A stretch of 18,825 nt of DNA from Rickettsiales bacterium (lineage in GTDB: Bacteria > Pseudomonadota > Alphaproteobacteria > Rickettsiales > UBA1997). How positions within the stretch are numbered: the first letter of the stretch is position 1; each line of letters starts with the position of its first letter. The notes below the pieces were generated by a model. It had not been told where the DNA came from and ran no database searches. It was given only the letters and a program-made list of their open reading frames with translations. The stretch spans positions 1 to 18,825 of the forward strand of contig CANKYC010000011.1 in NCBI GenBank assembly GCA_947487845.1, in the 5' to 3' direction. This document shows positions 7,760 to 14,383 of this stretch, in pieces. A program made the translations under genes and the position numbers.

Positions 7760-8042
7760 TTTTAAAATGATTGGCAACTTGGGAAAGAAATTAGTGATGA
7801 AAAATTTCTTATATTTTTTAGTCAAAAAGTTGAGCTAATACTTGAGTAATTTTTGCTTAGGTAAAGGTATTTATTTTTTGTTTTAGGAAATAAATTTCTT
7901 GACAGCCAGCGAGGCTAAAACATGACAACAAACAATTTTTTAATTCGTCGTAGAAGCTTAATTACGAAGGTTCCGCAAGGTTGAACTTCGATCGCAGTCT
8001 AGAGGGGAAACAACTCTAAATCACGCAAGTTTTTTCTTAAAA
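7760..8042. promoter_or_regulatory. 283-bp gap upstream of rhodanese-dnaA, with a hairpin element
   Basis: This stretch separates lgt from the rhodanese-dnaA pair and must hold their promoter if they are not read through from lgt. No convincing sigma-70 pair or DnaA box could be fixed by eye. It holds a more GC-rich patch at about 7945-8020 with a hairpin cgaaggttc (7965-7973) / gaacttcg (7983-7990, one bulge), which resembles a decayed palindromic element. No RNA gene was recognised. Confidence 0.4.
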
Positions 8043-8843
8043 TTATTTTAAAAGTTTTCTTTTTTGGGGTGAAAAAAAAGCTAAATAAATTCCGAAAAAA
8101 ATTAATGGCAAAGATAGAAGCTGTCCCATAGTGATTTTGGAAAGAAAAAATCCGAGTTGTTCATCCGGTTCGCGAAAATTTTCGATTAAAATTCGGAAGA
8201 ACCCATAAAAAATTAAAAACATACCGCTTAAAAATTTTCGTTGTTTTCTTAACTTTTCAAAGCGACTTAAAGTGAATAAAATAATGAAAAGCAAAATTCC
8301 CTCCAAAGCTGCTTCATAAAGTTGACTTGGATGTCTTGGTAAATCGCCACCATTGGGGAAAATAATTCCGTAATTAGAACCAGTAATGCGGCCGAAAAGT
8401 TCCATATTTATAAAATTGGCAATACGACCAAAAAAAAGTCCGATTGGCCCTGCGACCGCAAGAACATCCATCAGTTTCCAATATTCTACTTTATAATGCC
8501 TCGCAAAAAGCCACATGCCGAAAATTACACCAAAAAGCCCGCCATGAAATGACATTCCGCCTTGCCAAAAGGCGAAAATTTGAAAAGGGTGCGAGAGGAA
8601 AAAAGCGGGGTTATAGAAAAAGACATAACCGAAACGACCACCGAAAAGAACAGATAAAACAGCCCAGATTAGCCAATCGTCGTAGGCTTTTGGAGTTAAG
8701 AATGGCTCTTCTTTGTTGGATTTTTTAAGCCAGAAAAGTGCAAATAAAATGCCGGCGATGTAAGCAAGAGAATACCAACGAATTGCTATCGGACCGATTG
8801 CGATTGCGATTGGGTTTAATTCTGGAAGATGGATGGGGAACAT
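8043..8843 (-). CDS. lgt: Prolipoprotein diacylglyceryl transferase
   Basis: Transfers diacylglyceryl from phosphatidylglycerol to the lipobox Cys of prolipoproteins, the first step of lipoprotein maturation in the inner membrane. With the ATG at 8843 the protein is 266 aa. It starts FPIHLPELNPIAIAIGP then IRWYSLAY, as usual for the family, has about seven membrane helices, and carries the Lgt signature GRIANFINMELFG followed by HPSQLYEA. In-frame starts at 8864 (seven more residues) and 8933 exist, but the latter lies inside the palindromic repeat upstream and would add residues encoded by it. No Shine-Dalgarno sequence decides between 8843 and 8864. The stop is 283 bp before the rhodanese start; queF lies upstream on the same strand. 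Confidence 0.96.
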   Translation of the reverse strand: MFPIHLPELNPIAIAIGPIAIRWYSLAYIAGILFALFWLKKSNKEEPFLTPKAYDDWLIWAVLSVLFGGRFGYVFFYNPAFFLSHPFQIFAFWQGGMSFHGGLFGVIFGMWLFARHYKVEYWKLMDVLAVAGPIGLFFGRIANFINMELFGRITGSNYGIIFPNGGDLPRHPSQLYEAALEGILLFIILFTLSRFEKLRKQRKFLSGMFLIFYGFFRILIENFREPDEQLGFFLSKITMGQLLSLPLIFFGIYLAFFSPQKRKLLK

Positions 8844-8885
8844 GATTTTATTTATGGAATTCATATTGCTAAATCGAACTAGCAT

Positions 8886-8981
8886 CTCGACGACGCTTCG
8901 CTTTGCTCGATGACTTAAATAAGTAAGTCGCAAATAAAGAAGTTTAGATCATCGAGCAAGGCGCTTTAGCGCGTCGTCGAG
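8886..8981. repeat. 96-bp palindromic element between queF and lgt
   Basis: Arm 8886-8913 and arm 8949-8981 are inverted repeats: the outer 11 bp (ctcgacgacgc) and inner 11 bp (ttgctcgatga) pair perfectly, with a 6/11-nt unmatched middle. The right arm has its own small hairpin, ggcgctttagcgc. The loop includes gacttaaataagtaagtc, itself a hairpin. A further 7-bp inverted match, taaatcg / cgattta (8870-8876, 8994-9000), flanks it. It lies directly upstream of lgt and just past the queF stop, so its RNA could act as a processing or termination structure. Confidence 0.8.
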
Positions 8982-8997
8982 GTTGATATCTCGCGAT

Positions 8998-9456
8998 TTA
9001 TCCTCGCCCTTTATAATCCGAAACCGTTTGTTCTTTTATCCAAACATCTTTCGGCAATTTTCCGCTTTGGAAAAAAATATCAATCGGAATGCCGCCTCTA
9101 GGATACCAATAACCGCCGATTCTCAGCCATTTTGGTTTTATACAAGAAATAATATCTTTGGCGATTTGCACCGTGCAATCTTCATGAAACGCACCATGAT
9201 TTCTGTAAGCAAACAAATAAAGCTTCAATGACTTGCTTTCAACAATCGAATTGCTCGGAACATAATCAATTACCAAATGGGCAAAATCAGGTTGTGAGGT
9301 TATTGGACAAATTGAGGTAAATTCGGGGCAGGCGAAGCGAATGGCGTAATCAACATCTGAATGAGGATTTGGAACTTTCTGCAAAATTTTCTGCGTTGGC
9401 TCTTTAAAATTATAGTCAGTTTTTTGACCCAATAATAATTGTGATTTTTTTTTCAT
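8998..9456 (-). CDS. queF: NADPH-dependent 7-cyano-7-deazaguanine reductase QueF
   Basis: Reduces preQ0 to preQ1 with NADPH in queuosine tRNA-modification synthesis. The 152-aa length and single T-fold domain fit the short, unimodular (B. subtilis type) class. The active-site stretch SICPITSQPDF has Cys50, which forms the thioimide with preQ0, and Asp57. The QueF motif ESKSLKLY (residues 73-80) carries the substrate-binding Glu73, and the C-terminus has GGYWYPRGGIPIDIFFQ. Its start overlaps the stop of the upstream histidine-rich gene by one base (TAATG), so it is probably translated by coupling. No other queuosine genes are visible in the window. Confidence 0.97.
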   Translation of the reverse strand: MKKKSQLLLGQKTDYNFKEPTQKILQKVPNPHSDVDYAIRFACPEFTSICPITSQPDFAHLVIDYVPSNSIVESKSLKLYLFAYRNHGAFHEDCTVQIAKDIISCIKPKWLRIGGYWYPRGGIPIDIFFQSGKLPKDVWIKEQTVSDYKGRG

Positions 9457-9878
9457 TATTCCCCACCCATTTCATTAATTGGCATTGGCGCTAATTGAAT
9501 TACTTTTATTGGTCGCATTTCAGCATGCGGATTTTTAACTCTTTGAACAAACTGGCTTTCTTTTGTGCCGCTAATTGCATTATTCAAACGCATTTCTCCA
9601 CCATCGTTAAATAAGACGCAATTCAGTAATTTTCTCATAAAATCACCGTCATTATTAGTAGAAAATTGACCGGCACCGTTTGCGACAACATTATGAATGT
9701 CGTTACCATGTCTGGTTTCGCGGCTAACTTTTATTTTCTTATCTTTAAAAAAATTTTCAATTTGATCACCAAGCGGACGAACACTATCCGCAATATCATG
9801 AACAACATGCGCGATGTTGTGAGTAATCTCATGCGCCACATGCGCAATTTCATGTACAATATTTTTAAGATTTGTCAT
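9456..9878 (-). CDS. Unrecognised protein with His-striped helix and two HExxH motifs
   Basis: A 140-aa protein of no family I recognise. Its N-terminus is a predicted amphipathic helix with His at 9, 13, 16, 20, 24 and 27, spaced 4-3-4-4-3 so that they line one face. Within it are two tandem HExxH sequences, HEIAH (9-13) and HEITH (16-20), the metal-ligand pattern of zinc metallopeptidases. No third ligand motif is obvious. The rest is soluble and Asn/Gly-rich, without signal peptide or membrane helix. It overlaps the CheD-like gene upstream by 14 bp and queF downstream by 1 bp, so the three are almost certainly one unit. Metal binding is inference from spacing; a repeat-derived helix that only looks like HExxH is equally possible. 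Confidence 0.65.
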   Translation of the reverse strand: MTNLKNIVHEIAHVAHEITHNIAHVVHDIADSVRPLGDQIENFFKDKKIKVSRETRHGNDIHNVVANGAGQFSTNNDGDFMRKLLNCVLFNDGGEMRLNNAISGTKESQFVQRVKNPHAEMRPIKVIQLAPMPINEMGGE

Positions 9879-10146
9879 TTTCCATTATATTACAGGTTAA
9901 GTGATTTAAATCAGCGCCCATTTCAAGCATGTCGGCGATAATTTTTTCTAAATTTTCATCGAGCTTTTCTGTATCTTCAATATGACCAAGAGCGGTAACT
10001 TTATTTTTCTGATCAGAAATAATCACGATAACGCCACTCTTGGCATTTGGCGAAGCAATTATTGATTCATCGCCTTTAACAACGCCATATTCGCCGCGAA
10101 GCACTACCAATGGCTGGCAAGTTGATATATCTGTTAAGTTAATCAT
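9865..10146 (-). CDS. Short CheD-like protein lacking the CheD cysteine
   Basis: A 93-aa protein that, aligned from memory, follows the first part of chemoreceptor deamidase CheD: GEYGVVK (cf. GEYAV-K), then KSGVIVIISDQKNKVTALGHI where CheD has GSCVAV...D..-K-G...H, then a helix IIADMLEMGADLNHL like CheD's L...L..MGA....L. The His of the CheD active site appears kept (GHI), but the catalytic Cys position reads Gly in KSGV. The protein ends where CheD would continue for some 60 more residues. It may therefore be a non-catalytic binding domain or an unrelated protein of similar pattern. It is the first gene of a minus-strand unit, divergent from carA, without visible Shine-Dalgarno sequence. 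The only other Cys residues are in STC and LTC. Confidence 0.6.
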   Translation of the reverse strand: MINLTDISTCQPLVVLRGEYGVVKGDESIIASPNAKSGVIVIISDQKNKVTALGHIEDTEKLDENLEKIIADMLEMGADLNHLTCNIMENDKS

Positions 10147-10229
10147 TTTAAATTGATGATTGCGGATTGAAATGCGGGCATTTATTTTGCGCCAAATTTT
10201 TTTATAAAAACCAATCTATTTCCTTAGAC
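10147..10229. promoter_or_regulatory. Divergent promoter region, CheD-like gene / carA
   Basis: This 83-bp gap separates divergent units and should hold both promoters. A weak sigma-70 candidate for carA is ttgcgg (10160-10165) and tattttg (from 10183) with a 17-nt spacer. No convincing box was found for the opposite direction, and no PyrR- or ArgR-type operator or attenuator could be recognised. Confidence 0.3.
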
Positions 10230-11408
10230 ATGAAAGACGCAAATATTTTTTATCAAACTCCAAAAAATGCTGCATTAATTTTCCCCGATGGCACTTGTTT
10301 TTATGGTTATGGAATTGGAAAAAAAGGCGTTACTACGGGCGAGATCTGCTTCAACACCGCAATCACCGGATATCAGGAAATTTTAACCGACCCATCTTAC
10401 TTGGGACAAATCATTAATTTTACTTTTCCTCACATCGGAAATATCGGAACTAATTCTAAAGATATCGAAGCCAATTTGGTTAGAGCTAGCGGCCTTGTAA
10501 TTCGTGAAGCGATCACCAATCCATCAAATTATCGCTCGCAAGAAAATTTGAACTCATGGCTTGAATCACATAATATTACTGGCATTTCCGGAATTGATAC
10601 CAGAAAAATCACCAAACTCATCAGATCAGATGGCGCTAAGAATGTCGGCATTGTTTTTGCTGATAAAATTGACGAAAATTTAATTAAAAAAACAATTGAA
10701 GAAATTAAAAAAACTCCTGATTTAGCCGGAGTTGAACTAGCCCAAAGCGCCAGTGAAAACCGCAATTATCATTGGGAATATGAGGGCAAATGGGTGCAAA
10801 CCAAAAATGATTATAACAAAATTAGCGAGAAAAAATTTAAAGTTGTAGCGATTGATTATGGTGCAAAATTAAATATTTTACGCTGTTTAACTCAAGTAGG
10901 TTGCGATGTTGAAGTTGTTGGTGCTAAAGCGGGTTTTGAAGAAATAATGGCAAAAAATCCTGACGGCGTGTTTTTATCGAATGGCCCGGGAGATCCTGCT
11001 GAAACTGGCAAATATGCAATTCCTGTAATTCAAAAAATTCTTGAAAATAAAATCCCGCTTTTTGGAATTTGTTTAGGTCATCAATTATTGGCTTTAGCAA
11101 TTGGTGCCAAAACATCCAAAATGGGGCAGGGACATCGCGGAGCTAATCATCCGGTGCAAGATTTGCGTAGCAAAAAAGTTGAAATCACCAGCCAAAATCA
11201 TGGATTTTGTGTTGAAGCTGCTTCAATTCCAAACAATGCCGAAGTTACTCACATCTCGCTTTTCGATAATTCGGTGGAAGGTTTGAGATTAAAAGATAAG
11301 CCAGCATTTTCAGTACAATATCATCCCGAAAGCTCGCCGGGACCGGATGACAGCTTCTATCTCTTCGAGCAATTTGTTGAATTAATGAAAGAAAATGGGC
11401 GTAGTTAG
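10230..11408 (+). CDS. carA: Carbamoyl-phosphate synthase small (glutaminase) subunit
   Basis: Hydrolyses glutamine and channels ammonia to CarB for carbamoyl phosphate, the precursor of pyrimidines and arginine. With the ATG at 10230 the protein is 392 aa, the usual length. It has the CarA-specific N-terminal domain (FPDGTCFYGYGIG, TGEICFNTAITGYQEILTDP) and a class I glutamine amidotransferase domain with nucleophile Cys281 in GICLGHQ and His365/Glu367 in YHPESSPGP. The frame is open back to a TTG at 10167, but those 21 residues precede the family N-terminus and overlap the promoter region. carB is not next to it; instead the stop is overlapped by 14 bp by an antiporter-type gene, an unusual partner. 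Confidence 0.97.
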   Translation: MKDANIFYQTPKNAALIFPDGTCFYGYGIGKKGVTTGEICFNTAITGYQEILTDPSYLGQIINFTFPHIGNIGTNSKDIEANLVRASGLVIREAITNPSNYRSQENLNSWLESHNITGISGIDTRKITKLIRSDGAKNVGIVFADKIDENLIKKTIEEIKKTPDLAGVELAQSASENRNYHWEYEGKWVQTKNDYNKISEKKFKVVAIDYGAKLNILRCLTQVGCDVEVVGAKAGFEEIMAKNPDGVFLSNGPGDPAETGKYAIPVIQKILENKIPLFGICLGHQLLALAIGAKTSKMGQGHRGANHPVQDLRSKKVEITSQNHGFCVEAASIPNNAEVTHISLFDNSVEGLRLKDKPAFSVQYHPESSPGPDDSFYLFEQFVELMKENGRS

Positions 11409-12897
11409 CAACATCTACCTCATTATTTTTTTACCTTTAGTTGCTTCACTTTTTTGCCAGATCTTTGCCAAAAAAAGCCTTTCTTTTTGGATCGCTTTTA
11501 TTTCCTGTATTGCGACTTTTTTTCTGGCGTTAAAAGTTTTTCCAGATGTTTTGATTTACGAAAAAATCAGCAATGATTTTGAGCTTTCGCCACTTTCAAT
11601 TGCCTTGGAATTCAGGCTAGATTTGCTTGGAATGATTTTTTTACTTTTACTAACTTTCTTAAAAATCGTAATTTTATTTTTCTATCGCACCGATATTGAA
11701 AGAGTTTTAGATGATAAAAGTATCCGCATTTTCTATTCCGTTTTTCTGCTTCATCTTTTTAGCTTAGTTGGCATTTTCACCACCAATAATCTGCTTAATT
11801 TATTTTTATTTTTTGAAATTTACGCCTTCAGTTTTTTTGCTACTATTTCAATTTCTCGCGATAGCGAGCTTTTAAAATTGTCATTTCGTTATTTCTGTCT
11901 AAACGCCACTTCTTCGCTTCTAATTCTCTTTTGTTTTTTTGCAATTTACCTAACTTTTGGTGAAATAAATTTCGATAAAATTGCCGAAAATTTATCTTTA
12001 ATTACTCAAACGCATTTATGGTTTCTAGCCTCTATTTTCATACTTTTAGCCATAGCTTTTGTAATAAAATTTTTCCCTTTTTGGCTTTATTTTGAAAAAC
12101 TGAAAAGCACTAATTTAATCGCTAATTTTCTGGCGATCGACGCACTTTTTATCAAAACCACGGTCGGCATTTTTTTAACTTTAAAATTCATCTACTTCTT
12201 TTTTGGAAATCATCTTCTTTTTGTTAATTTCAACTTCGCGCCAATTCTGATTTTCCTTTCAATTCTGCTAATTTTTTATAGCGCAATTAAACTTTACCAG
12301 CAAAAAAATCTTAAAATTATCGCCGCTTATTTTTGCCTGAATAATTTGGGATTTATTTTTTCTTGTATTGCGCTTCAAACCATTGAATCACTACAAGCGC
12401 TGTTTTTTTATCTGCTTAATTTCACCTTGGTAAATCTTCTAATTTTTATTTTTGCCACCTTCTTAAAACGCTATTTTGCCACTTCTTCAATCAATAAAAT
12501 TTGGATCATCCGCAAAAATCATTTTCTCTTAATTTTACCAATCAAATTACTGATTTTCTTCATCGCAGCTTTTCCGATGACAATGTTGTTTTTTGGCAAT
12601 TGGTATCTCGCTTACGCCAGTTTTAATTTTGGTTTTGAATTATTTTTATTAGTCGCAATTGCGGTTTCAAGCTTTGTTCACGCTAGTCTGGCAATAAAAT
12701 TAATTTCCTCATTTTTTGCTAAGCATGATAATGATCAAATTGAAGAAATGCCACTTTTGGGAATTAAGAAATATCAATTTTACCTGATTTCATTTTGGTT
12801 TTTAATCATCACAATTTACGTTGCCGCCTTTAGCTCCGGACTTACTAATAACCTGTCTCTAAGGTTCGCCTCCTATTTACTTTCGAACACAATTTAA
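11395..12897 (+). CDS. Nuo/Mrp-type antiporter subunit (NuoM/MrpD-like)
   Basis: A 500-aa, very hydrophobic protein with about 14 predicted membrane helices, of the proton_antipo_M family (NuoL/M/N, MrpA/D). Family residues of the ion path are visible: Glu141 on helix 5 (LFLFFEIYAFS), Lys225 on helix 7 (VIKFFPFW), Lys254 on helix 8 (LFIKTTVG), and the KNLKIIAAYFCLNNLG block with Lys307. At the helix 12 site, where the family has Lys or Glu, FPMTMLFFGNWYL shows Asn402. It would move H+ or cations as part of a complex, but no other nuo or mrp subunits are in the window. It starts inside carA (14-bp overlap) and ends 4 nt before its paralogue. MrpD versus NuoM cannot be settled by eye. Confidence 0.85.
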   Translation: MGVVSNIYLIIFLPLVASLFCQIFAKKSLSFWIAFISCIATFFLALKVFPDVLIYEKISNDFELSPLSIALEFRLDLLGMIFLLLLTFLKIVILFFYRTDIERVLDDKSIRIFYSVFLLHLFSLVGIFTTNNLLNLFLFFEIYAFSFFATISISRDSELLKLSFRYFCLNATSSLLILFCFFAIYLTFGEINFDKIAENLSLITQTHLWFLASIFILLAIAFVIKFFPFWLYFEKLKSTNLIANFLAIDALFIKTTVGIFLTLKFIYFFFGNHLLFVNFNFAPILIFLSILLIFYSAIKLYQQKNLKIIAAYFCLNNLGFIFSCIALQTIESLQALFFYLLNFTLVNLLIFIFATFLKRYFATSSINKIWIIRKNHFLLILPIKLLIFFIAAFPMTMLFFGNWYLAYASFNFGFELFLLVAIAVSSFVHASLAIKLISSFFAKHDNDQIEEMPLLGIKKYQFYLISFWFLIITIYVAAFSSGLTNNLSLRFASYLLSNTI

Positions 12898-12901
12898 AAT
12901 T

Positions 12902-14383
12902 ATGACCCAAACGCAATTCTTACTTTTATTAATTGCAATAATTCCCTTCATAAACTGCCTGATTATAAAGCTGTGCGCTGAATCTCCAAAACTTGTAGAT
13001 ATCTCTTCAAAACTTTTACCAACATTATTTCTAGCAAATTTAATCGGTCTTTACGGAAATTTAAATCGCGATAATTCTTATTTGATAATAGCAGAAGCCA
13101 CGCGTGGCGTAGCTTTGGGTTTTGATGTCGATGCTCTTGCTTTGGGATGCTTATTTTTACTAACTTTTTTTTGGATTATTTTTGTTTTTTATTCCCAGCG
13201 TTTTTTCCAAATTTCTGAAGCCAAAAATGCCACTAATATAAAAAGCTTTTTTGCCATTATCATCGCTTTTTTAAACCTTATAATCATCAGCAAAAACCTG
13301 CTTAGCGTTTTATTTTTCTACAATTGCCTGATAATTTTATGCCATTTTTTTGCCACCAAATTTCTTTATAAAAAACAAAATAGTTTCACCCATTTTTTTA
13401 CTTTCCTGCTTTATCTCGAATCAATCCTTCTGTTTCTGGCAATCGTTGCCACCTACAAATTCACTGGCAAAATCGATTTCGTTGCTGAAGGAATAATTTC
13501 TGACAGCTTAAGCGATGTTCAATATTCGATAATTTTAACTTTATATTTAGGCGGCCTGTTTATGGCGATTTTTATTCCGTCTTATTTACTTTATCGCAAC
13601 CTTATAAATCTTGATCCAATAATCATTTACATCCTTTTCTTTCTAGCTTACGGCCTTAGTACGCTTTACATTTTTATCAAAATTCTGGCATTCACTTTCG
13701 GCTTTAAATCATTCGCTTTAATGGGTGAAAATTTTCTGCAAATTATTGAATGGATTTTTCTCGTTAACATTATCGCCACTTCAATATTTTTGCTTTTTAG
13801 CAAAGGTTTAAAGTCGTCATTTTTCTATCTTTTCTTTCAGCAATTTCTCTTCGCTTTATTCTCAATTTTTATTTTTGCGATTTACGATAAATCGGCGGTT
13901 TGTTTGGCTTTATTCTCATTTTTATTATCAATTACCCTGATTTTTTTAACTACTTCTAACTTTATTTTATATCTCTCCAAATCAGAACATAAATGGTTGG
14001 GCGGGCTTTTTTACAATTTAAAAATCACTTCAGTTTTATTTATTTTTGCCATTTTCAATTTGATTGGATTGGCTCCGGGAATTGGCGCTGTAGAAAAATT
14101 TTATCTCATTAAAATCCTTTTCCAAAAAGAATTAATCGTTCCCGGAATTATCTTTGGCATTAATTTTATAAGCCTTTTACTCTTTGCTTGGAAAGTGATT
14201 TACCCGCTTTTTTTAGATGATCCAAAAAGTGATCCCGAAATTTCAGCCGAAGAAATAAAAAGTGCCGGAGAAATTGCTAAAGCTATTGATTTTGATTCTG
14301 GCCTTATTTTAAGTGCATTAATTGTAGCGGTAACAATATTTCTTGGGTTAATTCTATTTCCACTTTTAACCAATCTCATATGA
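12902..14383 (+). CDS. Divergent Nuo/Mrp-type antiporter subunit paralogue
   Basis: A 493-aa polytopic membrane protein, about the same length as the gene before it and alignable with it along the core helices. The residues that carry charge in the family are mostly lost: helix 5 reads SVLFFYNCLII (Asn141 instead of Glu), and the helix 7 and 8 Lys positions read small or hydrophobic residues (near Ala222 and Gly251). Only the helix 12 site keeps Lys (Lys399 in APGIGAVEKFYLI). The C-terminus adds an acidic loop (DDPKSDPEISAEE) and a last helix. It probably pairs with the upstream paralogue as a structural partner rather than an independent pump. Its stop overlaps the proA start by 4 bp (ATGA). 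Confidence 0.72.
   Translation: MTQTQFLLLLIAIIPFINCLIIKLCAESPKLVDISSKLLPTLFLANLIGLYGNLNRDNSYLIIAEATRGVALGFDVDALALGCLFLLTFFWIIFVFYSQRFFQISEAKNATNIKSFFAIIIAFLNLIIISKNLLSVLFFYNCLIILCHFFATKFLYKKQNSFTHFFTFLLYLESILLFLAIVATYKFTGKIDFVAEGIISDSLSDVQYSIILTLYLGGLFMAIFIPSYLLYRNLINLDPIIIYILFFLAYGLSTLYIFIKILAFTFGFKSFALMGENFLQIIEWIFLVNIIATSIFLLFSKGLKSSFFYLFFQQFLFALFSIFIFAIYDKSAVCLALFSFLLSITLIFLTTSNFILYLSKSEHKWLGGLFYNLKITSVLFIFAIFNLIGLAPGIGAVEKFYLIKILFQKELIVPGIIFGINFISLLLFAWKVIYPLFLDDPKSDPEISAEEIKSAGEIAKAIDFDSGLILSALIVAVTIFLGLILFPLLTNLI

Noticed and set aside
7760..7825. TTG-initiated extension of the rhodanese
   Set aside because: The 22 extra residues are basic/hydrophobic and precede the usual domain start; ATG at 7759 is simpler.
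7760..8042. Replication origin next to dnaA
   Set aside because: No cluster of TTATCCACA-like boxes or AT-rich 13-mers was seen here or in 5542-5935.
8444..8728. 94-codon plus-strand ORF antisense to lgt
   Set aside because: Arg/Lys-rich translation typical of an antisense shadow of a membrane protein gene; no start signal.
8844..8933. Longer lgt frame starting at 8933
   Set aside because: The first 23 added residues come from the palindromic element upstream and precede the conserved N-terminus; ATG at 8843 or 8864 fits the family.
10167..10229. TTG-initiated extension of carA
   Set aside because: It adds 21 residues not seen in CarA and overlaps the divergent promoter region.
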